Origin: Symbiodinium microadriaticum
Lineage: Eukaryota; Sar; Dinophyceae; Suessiales; Symbiodiniaceae
Direction of reading: 5' to 3'
DNA: 64,000 nt
Assembly: GCA_001939145.1 (NCBI GenBank)
Contig: LSRX01000850.1
Span: 162,421-226,420 of the forward strand
The translations under genes and the position numbers were made by a program. The notes under the pieces were generated by a model that ran no database searches, had not been told where the DNA came from, and saw only the letters and a list, made by a program, of their open reading frames with translations. This document shows, piece after piece, positions 12,361-22,400 of the stretch; the stretch's first letter is position 1; every line of letters starts with the position of its first letter.

Positions 12361-12371
12361 TCCTATCTGCA

Positions 12372-12514
12372 CTCTCTCCCTCTCCCTCTCCCTCGCTATC
12401 TATCTATCTATCTATCTATCTGTCTATCTATCTAACTATCTATATATATATATAGACATTATATATGTATGTATGTATATATCTAAGTATGTATATGTAT
12501 ATATATATATACAC

Positions 12515-12605
<91 letters not shown>

Positions 12606-12691
12606 TATATATACACACACACACGCGCTGTAGCTAGTATCGTAACTCTCGTATCCTTTTGCATGATATAGTATAGTATAGTATAGTATGA
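12372..12691. repeat. Compound microsatellite block
   Basis: In order: a CT-rich lead (12,372-12,395), TATC tetranucleotides (12,396-12,443), TA repeats, a long run of the hexamer ACATAT (about 12,511-12,604), a short CA run, and after a 30-base gap about four TATAG pentamers (12,663-12,690). The long Tyr/Val/Ile/His frames on both strands are artefacts of the repeat. Confidence 0.95.
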
Positions 12692-14430
12692 TGCCATGGG
12701 AACTAAGAGCCGCCTCAACACGTCTGAGGCCATAGTCCGGCGGGACAGCATCGCCCGGTCTCGGCATGCGAAATGTGGCATGTGAGTGGACATAGAACAG
12801 AACGAGGTTTAGAGTTTAGGATGTAGGATCATAGTTCGATAGCTCAGGTCGCTGTCAGAAGAGTCATAATACTCGCACCACTGCCACCATCCTCCATCAT
12901 TTCTACAACCTGTTCGTTATCATCCTAGTCAGCCGTCACCACCAGTATCTTCATCGCCATCGTCAGAGCATGCAAAGGAGCTTCACAATGCAGGGGCTCG
13001 GATTGTTGGGTCAGCAGTTCTTGCTGCTGGGCTTACAATCTGAAGGCATTCAGGCCTTGGGGTTCGGAGTCTTGGTTCTGCAGCTCCAGAGCCCTTAACA
13101 AATGTGGGGCTTGCTTCGAACATGCCAGAGTCGCCCCAAGACACCAAGGAGACACCCTATCAAAAGCCCGCCCGAAACCCTGCACCTTAGCCTTACTCCC
13201 TAAAGCTGTAGCGCCTATCAGAAGCTACCAAAACGAACACACTGGCCCTGACGAAGCTCGGATCAGCCACAAAACTGACATAGGTTGCTTCCCTAAGCCT
13301 GGCGATTCTGAGGGTGAAGACAGAAGTGGCTCTGCATCCCAGGGACGGCTGGCCTTGCCGGGCGGCTTAGGGGTAGATGGAAAGGGGTGCTGAAAGGGGT
13401 ATATTCTGCAATGCTTGTGCCATGCACGGGCCTCTTAGCCGAGTGAGATATACTGGTATTATGACCTCATTTATGAGGAGTACAAAAGAAGGCTGTGATA
13501 AGGTATACTGTTGGCCTGAAGGTTTTCTGCTGTTTGGGCAAACGAGGTTTGCTTTGAGGCAACCTGGGACTTTACGGCTTGAGGTTGAGGCTCTTGGTGG
13601 GAGGCCTTCTGCTGGATGTTCCAATAGATCCGAGAACCGGGGTGGGCGAAGTGGAGACGGTGTGCTGAGTCTCGACTTGAACTCAAGAGCGGACGGCACT
13701 TCTCGGAGCCCGACCATGTGCTTAATTATTGTGCGCTGTCTCTATGAATCTCAATCTCTCTCCCTCAGGCCATTGGCTCGCCCCCTCACTCTCCCTCTCT
13801 CTCTGTCTAGGAAAGTGCTCACCCATGTACGTGTTGGAGGTCGGCCATCTTTGCGGTGGAAGTCGGCACCACAAGCCTCGGACCCAGATGGAAGGCCCTG
13901 CTGCCAAAGTCCCCGCACTCCCAATACCCCACAACGTTAAAGCCCAAAACTCCACAACCCTGCACCACAACACCCTACAACACTTTTACCCCACAACCCT
14001 CAATCCTAAAACTTAGCATTTTCTGTTCAATCTGTCCTTACTTTCGGGGCTTGATCCGAACTCCCCGTGCCTGGAGTGCTCCCTCGAGGATCTCAATGGA
14101 GTCCCAAAGCTGCGAAGATTCGGAGCTGTCCTGAGAACATTAGACATTTTTGAAACCTCGAGCAGGCTCTTGAACGGATTCCTCACAAAACTACTGTCAG
14201 GGCTACTATAAAGGTTTGATACATGGGCCAGAATCATTGGAACAGGGCTCCGGCAGGGATATGATCTTGTAAGTATGTTAGGGACTCTAAGGGGGCATGA
14301 TTACAAATTGCTCCGATCCCCATGGTTCATTTCATGGCGTCGGCTTCGACAGACCTTGCAAAAGGGATCCTGCAATTCAGTGCTTCGGTACCTTGTCTAA
14401 AAGTCCTTGTAAACAGGATCTTACCATCTA
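12692..14430. other. No gene seen
   Basis: The longest frame (13,377-13,940, plus) is matched by frames of similar length on the other strand and contains low-complexity Leu/Ser/Pro sequence from a CT-rich tract near 13,785-13,805. C-rich telomere-like words lie at about 13,925-14,010. A cryptic trinucleotide patch lies at about 12,850-12,970. Confidence 0.5.
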
Positions 14431-14435
14431 TTAGG

Positions 14436-14437
<2 letters not shown>

Positions 14438-14471
<34 letters not shown>

Positions 14472-14610
14472 GGTTCATACACATGTATACGTACATGTAC
14501 ATGTATGTGTGTATGTATATGTGTGTGTATGTATGTATGTATGTATGTATGCATGCATGCATGCATGCATGCATGCATGCATGCATGCATGTATGTGTGT
14601 ATATATAGAC
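14438..14610. repeat. TA, GTAT and GCAT microsatellites
   Basis: A TA run (14,438-14,466) is followed by mixed GTAC/ATGT sequence. Then come GTAT tetranucleotides (about 14,525-14,550) that switch to about ten copies of GCAT (14,551-14,590). GCAT repeats are self-complementary, so this part can form cruciforms. Confidence 0.95.
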
Positions 14611-15714
14611 ATACGTACATAGGGATAGGTACCTTATTGAAGCGCTCTCGTTTAGGGGATCCTACTATCTCGGCTGCAAGAAATTCTTAAAACACACACT
14701 AAATGGTAGAGCCCTGAGTCTTGTCCAAGCTCGAAGGCAGAAACCTGCCTCCAAGCTCAAAGATGAGACTGCCCCGAAGAGCTAGCTGTGGTCAGGCATG
14801 ATACAGTCGCGCAGCCGGAAGCCTCTCCCTATTGGAGAGAAATCGCTGGCGAACAACACACGTCTTAACAACCAAAGCAACAGATGAAAGAAACCTCCAT
14901 ACCAGGGCCCCTGTTTGTGTGAAGCTTCCACTTTCATCTACTCTGCGGGTGACTGCCGGCCACCACAAACGTTAAGTTTGAACTCAACACCCTAAAGTTG
15001 CTAAGCCCTGAACTCTACATCGTAATCAAACCCGAAACCCCCCAAAGCTCTGAGTTCCAACACTCGAATAAACCAAAACCCGGAAACCTGCCCCCCCAAC
15101 GGAGCCTTCGCACTGACCGGGAGTCGTAGAAGCACCTCCCGGGGTCGAAGCTGTTGTGGCGATGTGCTGCGTACGCATGCCCGGACCGTCCAGCATGGAA
15201 CAGTTTCGGCAGTGCTTTCCACTTCTACATTTCACCGGCATTTCACTGGCGGCAATGTTCCCAGTTTTCCCCTAAACTTCGAGGGAGTGGCAAGCGGGGC
15301 TTATGGCCTGAACCCCTAACTCTCAAACTCTCGAAACCCAAACCCTGCAACACTAAACCATGAAACCGCTAAACCTCAAACCCCTGACAGTAATCTGTTG
15401 CGTAACGCGTATTGAAAGACTGCTAGTAACCCTTACAAGTATGACTCCCTACGATAGTAACCTATATTGTCATTTTCCAGCCCTAGTCCCTGAGCGACCT
15501 CAACGCTCTCCCATGGGCTTGAAGCCTGGCTTGGAGCTTCGCCCTCGCCTGGTCCATCTGCGGTTCGCAGTTCAATGTTTTCAGGGCCCAGCTGATGTGC
15601 TCCGTGCTGGAGGACTGAGTGTTGGAACAGAGTTCTGTTGTGTCGTCTGTTTTGCTTTCTTGTGGCTGCTCATGCATCAACTCACCGTCAGTATCAGAAT
15701 CAGGCGGAGGCATC
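14611..15714. other. No gene seen; degenerate C-rich telomere-like words
   Basis: Frames are short and unassignable. CCCTAAA-like words are scattered at about 14,985-15,090 and 15,295-15,395. Confidence 0.5.
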
Positions 15715-15869
15715 AACCTCATCATCATCATCATCATCATCAGCATCATCATCATCATCATCATCATCATCAGCGGCAGCATCATCATCGTCAGCAGCAT
15801 GAGCATGAGCATGAGCAAGAGCAAGAGCATGAGCAAGAGCATGAGCATGAGCATGAGCATGAGCATGAG

Positions 15870-15901
<32 letters not shown>

Positions 15902-15913
15902 CCATCCTCATCC

Positions 15914-15949
<36 letters not shown>

Positions 15950-16115
15950 GTCTCGTCGTCGCCTTCATTGTCATCAGCATCATGGTTTTCGTCGCCATCT
16001 CGATCAGTGCTACCCGTGCTCCTACTCAGCGCAAGCTGCAACAGGTGGAGGAAACAGGGGAGGCTGGGGAGGCGGAGGAGGAGGAAGAGGAGGAGGAGGA
16101 CGAGGAGGAGGAGAA
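15715..16115. repeat. CAT/GAGCAT/GGA trinucleotide-type satellite
   Basis: Blocks of CAT repeats (15,717-15,790 and 15,868-15,950) flank a GAGCAT/GAGCAA hexamer run (about 15,798-15,868). A GGA-rich tract follows at about 16,050-16,115. Frames of 150-290 codons are open on both strands (poly-His, poly-Ile/Ser, poly-Met, poly-Asp, poly-Glu) because the repeats lack stops. A 291-codon frame on the plus strand (15,360-16,235) starts with ATG, but its unique parts show no domain, so I do not call it a gene. Confidence 0.9.
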
Positions 16116-16233
16116 GGGCGAACACATTGCTGCGAGGCCGTTCATGCACAAGCATTCAAAGCATCCACTCCACCTTGCCTTTCTTCTCTGGCACCTGTGC
16201 AAACACGGTGTCAAATTGCCCATGGTCAGCCGT

Positions 16234-16252
16234 GATATATATATATATATAT
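16234..16252. repeat. TA dinucleotide run
   Basis: A short AT/TA run separating the trinucleotide block from unremarkable sequence at 16,260-16,600. Confidence 0.9.
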
Positions 16253-16599
16253 ATGTGTGTATGCATTTATTTATTTGTTTGTATACATACAGTATCTGCT
16301 GTGTGTCACGTGCATCATCGTAAGGGAATCCTGTCCTACGTTCTTCGCTCCGCCTCAGGGTTAGTGCGCGGGAGATTCGACTGTGGCTGCTGGGGGTGTC
16401 ATTCCTTGGGGTCTGCAAGCCTGAACATCGCCAAAGTAGAAATCTACATTGCCCCATATCACATACGAACCTGAGGGAATAGCTGAAAAAACAGGTGCAA
16501 GACAGATTATGGAGTTCTAGACAAACCAACAATCCGAGACACAGAGGACAGACAGGCAAACAGGCAAACCGACCGACCGACCGATTCCACATACATATG

Positions 16600-16672
16600 C
16601 ATGTGGGTGTGTGTGTGTGTGCATCTACTCTCACTCTCTCTCTCACACACACACACCCTCTCTCTCTCTCTC

Positions 16673-16733
<61 letters not shown>

Positions 16734-16825
16734 GTATGTGTATGTGTATGTGTATGTGTGTATGTATGTAAGTATGCATGCATGCATGCATGGATGCATG
16801 GATGTATGTATGTATGTAACCATGT
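16600..16825. repeat. Compound microsatellite (GT, CT, CA, TATATG, GTAT, GCAT)
   Basis: GT repeats, then CT and CA runs, then about twelve TATATG/TGTATG hexamers (16,675-16,760), then GTAT and GCAT tetranucleotides to about 16,820. The composition closely resembles the blocks at 12.4-12.7 and 21.8-22.4 kb. Confidence 0.95.
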
Positions 16826-19000
16826 TGCAGATCTGCGCCTAAAGATGCAGGCGCACATGCCGGAATCCCGAGATTCATACACACACACACGTGCAAAACT
16901 GCACAAATGTATGTGCTCGAGTTCTATGTGGGTCTATTATATAAGTTATATACGTTGCATTGTGTGTATCTATGTACATGCACACACAGACAGAGTCTAT
17001 GCACCCATGACTTGCCTACCTTCTTTTTTGTATCTGCGTCTAACTAGTCCAAACAGCAGACGTTGATGTCCCCAGCCTTGAGTTGTCGGCCCAAGCCCAT
17101 CAATAAGCGGAAGCCCTGCACGGGGCGGCTGACAAGGACTGTTTTGGGGACTTCTTTCAACGGTTCAGGCTATGAGTTTAAGCTCAGGATCCTCGGTAGG
17201 TTTACGGAAGCCCGGGCTTCTGTCGAAGGTGCAGTGTGCCATGTCGATGCCTTCAGATTTCAACTGAGCAGCACCTGACTTGAAGTCTGGACCTGAACCT
17301 GAAAGACCCTAAGCCCTTCCATGCCTCACGAGCCCGGCATGCCCCCTCCCGAAAGCAAACGAGGCCTGTGAACAGGAAAGGCCGCGATGCCAAAGCTTCA
17401 CTTCCTCGCCTGCCTGCAGCTGTCCCAGAAGCCGAGGAGATTGGAGGGCAAGGGTTTTGGTAGGTAGTTTCAAGGTTCAAGTTGAAATCCTCCGGCATCG
17501 CGGGAGAGGCGGGGTTGGGGGTGGTGGCGGTGAGTTGAAGGTTGCAGGCTGCCCGAGAGGGACAAGAACTTCCACTCAAACCTCCACTTCAAACGACACA
17601 GCCCACTTGCCGTCACGGACTCTCTGTGCCCAGAAGCAAAGCACCCCGACCGGGTCGGCTGAACCTGAGAATGTTGAGATGCACCTTGAAATCTCGCTCG
17701 GCGATGAGTGTGAGCATGGCCTCGCCCTGCGTCAAGTGTAGATGGGGTTGGAGTTTGCGAGCTAGCTAGTGAACGGATTGCCCTAGGTTCACAATTGCTT
17801 CGTGAAGATATAATTAGGGCACGGAAATATACGGATAGGATGACTGTGGGAAATCCAGCTTGCGAGCATGCGGCGGAAGGATTCAAGTATTCTGCTTCCT
17901 CCCATCCCCCTCCTCCGGCTCCTAACACGCCAGTGCATCATGCCGTTGCTGTTCCTCTAGCACTCTTTTTCTGTCTTACTGCTCATTGGAACACAGCTGT
18001 AAGTCTGAATGCAGCCGGTGTCAGTCTTTCTAAGTACTACCTCTCAAAAGCAATATCCTGTCACGAGATGTCACGAGTCATGGCACCGTGCCAACATGCT
18101 AGAACTCAAATCCTAAGCCCTAAACACCGAAACCGCCAGGAACCCTAAACCCTGAAACCTGAAGCCGTAGACTTTGCACAACCCCTGAAGCCCTGAAACC
18201 CTCTGAACTGAAGGCCTAAACCCTAAACTCCTGATGAAGCCATGAGACCGTAAATCCTTCTGGAAACTCTACATCCTAGATGCCACCACATGATTAGTAG
18301 TGCCCTTACAGCCCGTACATAGCTTTAATACAAACTGCCCCAAAAGCTTACTCCAACCATTATGAGAAAATTTCCCAAAGCTCCAGACATGATATTTTGA
18401 AGCGCCTTCTGCTTCACGTCCAACCGAAGCACCGCACCCGGCTGCCGGTCAGCGAGAGCCTTCCGGGAGTTAGGGATTGGGTTTTGGCTTCTTTTGGGGG
18501 GGGGGGCTTTTAGGTTTTAGGGAGGGTGTATGAAGGTTTTCTGGAAGAAAAGGATTTCATACCGGATGAAGGGCTCAAGACTTACCGACTGGTCGGTTCG
18601 AGGGGCGGCTCATAGCTACGCTCCTCCTACTTGCATCTTTTATAGTAGGTTCCCTCATGTTTGAAGCTCCCATGTACTAGTAATATTGCCGGCATTGGCA
18701 TTGCGGGATCCGCGGGAGGTTGGGATAGCCTTGCGACTCAAAATTCGGTGAGTTTTAGATGCATTGGTTGATGGCTTCTCTGCCAGAGCTGACACACTCT
18801 AAACACTTTGCGGTGCCAGGGGCGGATCTTGGCTCTGCAACTGCGCATTATTCTGCAAGGGGTGCGATGGCGGTATTGGAATCAAGGGTTTCGGGAAGAA
18901 GCTTCCATAGTACTGTCGAATCGCTGGCCCGCCAAGAGAACATCGAAATAAGTTCATTTCATTGCTTTGCATGGTTCTGCCAGAGTCCTGGATGTCATTG
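16826..19000. other. No supported gene
   Basis: Only short and mutually overlapping frames. C-rich telomere-like words occur at about 18,110-18,240, and a G-rich patch with a run of about ten G at 18,480-18,530. Confidence 0.5.
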
Positions 19001-19004
19001 CTAA

Positions 19005-20106
19005 TGAATGGTCCTTGCCGGACCCGGGCTTCGACAAGCGCGTGCTCCGTCTCCGGGCCCAGCGACCGACGCGAAGACTGCGCTTTCCGGCACAGGAGAA
19101 GCACCGCCTGAACCTGAAGGGGCCGTATCCCTTGCGCCAGCTTCCAGCAACTGCACGACCTCAGTGTGGCCACCGCGCAAGGCGAGGCTTCGGGCTGTGA
19201 GGTGGCCCTCATTGATCCTTGTCAGCACCAGCTTCATTGTCAAGCAGAAGGCGGGCAACCTCGACATGGCCCTGATGCGATGCGAGGCACAAGGCTGTGT
19301 TGCCACTCCTGCTCCGTGCATTCTTGTCTGCACCAGCTTCCAACAACAACTCCACTACTTCATCGTGACCACTACCAGAAGGCCCTTGTCGCTGTGCATG
19401 TCCTTCTCAGCTCCAGCTTTCAACAACCAGCGCACCGTTTCATGTTGGATGCATGGTGAAGGGCTGCATATCCTCTTTCACTCTTCATATCTATGCTGGC
19501 ACGAGCTTCTAGTAACAAGCGGGCAGTCTGAACGCCGCCTCTCCCACTCGAAACGCAAAGGGCTGTACACCCATTGTTGTTCAGCAGGTCCTTGTCGGCA
19601 CCAGCCTGCAACAGCAGATCCACAATTTAGACATGGCCTTTGCAAATGGCACGATGGAAGACGGTGCTCGGGCTTCTCCTGGTGCTGTCGTTGTGTTTGT
19701 CCAGCAGCAAGCGCACAAGTTCAGCATGTCCTCTATCAGCTGCAATGAAGAGAGGCGTGAAGCCATTCACGCCCTGCACATGCATGTCCATACCAGCATC
19801 GATTAGGAACCGTGCGAGCCCAACATGGCCTTTCAAGGCCGCAAAAATTAGCTCACTTGCAGCAGCATGAAACCTCAAGACATCGCAGTGCACTGTCAAC
19901 AGGACCAGCTGGACGTTCATCGGCACATCCAACCTACGTTCATCATCCAGAAGATTGTCATCATTCAGAAACTGCTGAAGATTCACTGGACGGCCAAGCC
20001 GTCTGCGCAAGTCGTACTTCAACATCCTCACATCACTGATTTCTTCCAAGCTCATCGCAAGCAGTTCGTGCCTTGAAGTAGCCGACCAAACATGCAGCAT
20101 GTCCAA
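19005..20106 (-). pseudogene. Ubiquitin-like + ankyrin-repeat protein, processed pseudogene
   Basis: The minus strand reads from an ATG at 20,106 (a second Met lies two codons on) into a ubiquitin-like segment of about 73 residues, recognisable by MLHVWSA, the DVRMLKYDLRRRLG helix and a DDERRLD...VQLVLL ending. Ankyrin repeats follow, with cores such as GHVGLARFLIDAG, GHAELVRLLLD, IVDLLLQAGADKD, ETVRWLLKAGAEKD, GHDEVVELLLEAGADKN and GHVEVARLLLD. The gene is broken: a TAA at 19,627-19,629 replaces the Glu expected in KGHVEIVDLL, and the frame changes near 19,440, 19,375 and 19,212. Homology fades near 19,115. No intron interrupts 1.1 kb in an intron-rich genome, which suggests an old cDNA copy. 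Functional relatives probably act as adaptor or ubiquitin-pathway proteins, but that is uncertain. Confidence 0.85.
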
Positions 20107-20160
20107 TGCAGCAAAACCGCCGAGCTAGCTGAGACAGCTATCACTAACACGCCAAGCCTG

Positions 20161-20169
20161 CTTGAGCCA
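20161..20169 (-). other. Possible spliced-leader relic upstream of the ankyrin retrocopy
   Basis: On the minus strand this reads TGGCTCAAG, identical to the last nine bases of the dinoflagellate trans-spliced leader (known to end in ...CATTTTGGCTCAAG). It lies 55 bases upstream of the pseudogene ATG, where the leader of a reverse-transcribed mRNA would be. The bases further upstream do not match the leader, so the match is short and may be chance. Confidence 0.35.
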
Positions 20170-21796
20170 TCCGACCACAAGTTCGATGCCATGCAGCAAT
20201 CCCTGACCTACAGGTGTACCCTTCGCCCAACCCCCCAAAGCCCCTGAAGCCGAAACCCTAAAGCCCCAGACACCCTCAACCCCTAGAACTGCTAAAATCT
20301 AGAGATAAAACACTTGCAGAACCGCGACAAAACCCAACCCGACAGAAGCCTGACTAAAGCCCTCTTCTGCTCTCCATGCACTTCCATCACTTGGCCTCCT
20401 CCGGCGGCACCAGCTCCAGACCAGGAGCCATTAGCTCTAGCAGCTCTCCTCGAGCCGGGAGCGGTGATCCTTTAGAGGGCTTAGGGCCTTAGGGTTTCGA
20501 TTTGCTCTGAAAACTGGGTACCCGTTTCGTGAGGAGTTTTCAAGGGTCTCGTTTTGGAGCTGTATGGGTCATTATGGGTCTCCCCCAGGGGTGTTTGAGG
20601 ATTCTGGGGTGATGAAAGCTCTTTAGGGGGCTACTCAGGGCTTCAGGATTGGGATCACAACCGAAGGCTTCAGGGAGCCTTGGGTTTGAGAGCCAAAACC
20701 GCCACGCTGGCCTCTTGCGGCCGTCGCAACCTAGCTGTTTTGGTTCTCCCTTTGAGGGTCTGGGATGGAGTTGAGGGCTTTGCGCTACAGGATTGAAGAG
20801 TGGCTTTCGATACAGATGCTTCAGATCTTGAGACGCAAGCTATTCCAGCTGAATTCGAAAGCATGACGTATCCTTTCAAAGCTCACGAAATCTGGGAGGA
20901 AGCACAAGTTCTACACCAATGTTCTCAGACTCCAACACATCAACCCCAACAGTCAGATCGCAAGATCCCTGAGGACCGGCTCCTGATGGAAGCAAGAACC
21001 GGAAGCCGAATTCTTGCAGCAACCACCTTGCCCAAGCGTAGGCCTCACACAAGGCTGTCAGGAGACTTGCTTGGCTCTAGACGAAGTTCTTCAGAAGCAC
21101 TAACTTGATGCTCTATGTAGCTTGAAAAGAGGTGAGGACAAAGTTCTCGAACCCGTCTGCGCAGCTGCGGCCCATGAAAGCTCGCAGGCGCAAGCCACCT
21201 CCAACGACTGTCGCGGAACATCTCCACTCAGGATTGCAGCGCTATCCTGCGAGGACTTAGGATTTAGGGTTCAGGGGCCGGGCATCCTGCGAGGGTACAG
21301 ACGCAGCTCCGACCAAACACAAGCTTCAGGCACAGCCTGTCACGCCCGAGAAGTTGGCACAAAATCAACCGTATCCAGCATGAATGTGCCTCTGGCTCTA
21401 GTTTCTCAGTCTCTCTCTCTCTCTCTCTCTCTTGCAGATCTGAAGATGACAACCCTAAACCCTGAGCCTAATACCTTCTCCAAGTCCATCCTCGCAGGCC
21501 CGTCTTGGGGTTTCGGGGCTTGGGATGTGGCTTGAGGGTTTAGCTTAGGGCCGTTAGCCTATGGGACCCCCTGCCTGCGCCGTCTCCATGAGCCCCAACT
21601 CTGCAGCCACCTGTGCAAAAGCGGCCAGGCCTTGTGCTTTCTATGGTGACGGTAGGGGGGGTACGTTCAGCAGCCAAAAGACAGGATCCGAATCAAGTCC
21701 AAGCCCGAAGTTCAATCCCAAATTGGCGGATTCCTTAAGGCTTCAACCCTCACATCCTGAACTCATCTACAAAATACCCTGATCCCTGCCAGCGTC
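20170..21796. other. No gene seen
   Basis: C-rich telomere-like words at about 20,220-20,300 and G-rich ones at 20,470-20,520. A CT run (21,403-21,432) ends in TTGCAG and looks like a splice acceptor on the plus strand, but the sequence after it quickly becomes telomere-like and not coding. Confidence 0.5.
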
Positions 21797-21799
21797 CAT

Positions 21800-21854
21800 G
21801 TACGCGCACACACACACACATTTTTGTATGTACATACATACATACATACATACA

Positions 21855-21902
<48 letters not shown>

Positions 21903-22127
21903 CATGTGTATGCATATATATATATATATACGTGTGTGTGTGTGTATGTATGCACATGTTTTCTACATACATGTACATTTACAGATACATATACATGTAC
22001 ACATATATGTACATGTATATATGCATACACATCTACATGCACATAGGCATGTACGTGCACGTGCATATGCATCTTCACATGCACATACACATACATAGGT
22101 ACATATATATATATATATATGTGTGTG

Positions 22128-22159
<32 letters not shown>

Positions 22160-22400
22160 TACATATATCTATATGTGTGTGTGTATGTATATATGTATAC
22201 AGAGAGAAAAAGAGAGAGGGAGAGGGAGAGAGAGAGAGAGAGAGAGCGAGACATGTATAATGAACCTTTTTATATGCATGCAGATATACATACTGTCTTT
22301 AGTCTATCTGTACACATACATATATATATATATACACACACACATGTGTATATATATATATGTGTGTATATATATATATACACATACAAACATGTGCCTT
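21800..22400. repeat. 600-bp compound microsatellite block
   Basis: CA repeats, more than a dozen CATA tetranucleotides (about 21,834-21,882), several TA runs, GT runs, mixed ACATGT sequence, a GA tract (22,201-22,250) and again TA/CA/GT runs. Open frames across it are repeat artefacts. Confidence 0.95.

Noticed and set aside
12396..12691. Considered as a CRISPR-like or structured repeat array
   Set aside because: Units are contiguous simple repeats without spacers; the DNA is eukaryotic.
15360..16235. 291-codon ATG-initiated plus-strand frame with poly-His
   Set aside because: Its length comes from stop-free CAT repeats; equally long frames exist on the opposite strand and the unique flanks have no domain.
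21403..21440. CT tract plus TTGCAG as a plus-strand splice acceptor
   Set aside because: Sequence downstream turns into telomere-like words within a few dozen bases and does not read as coding.
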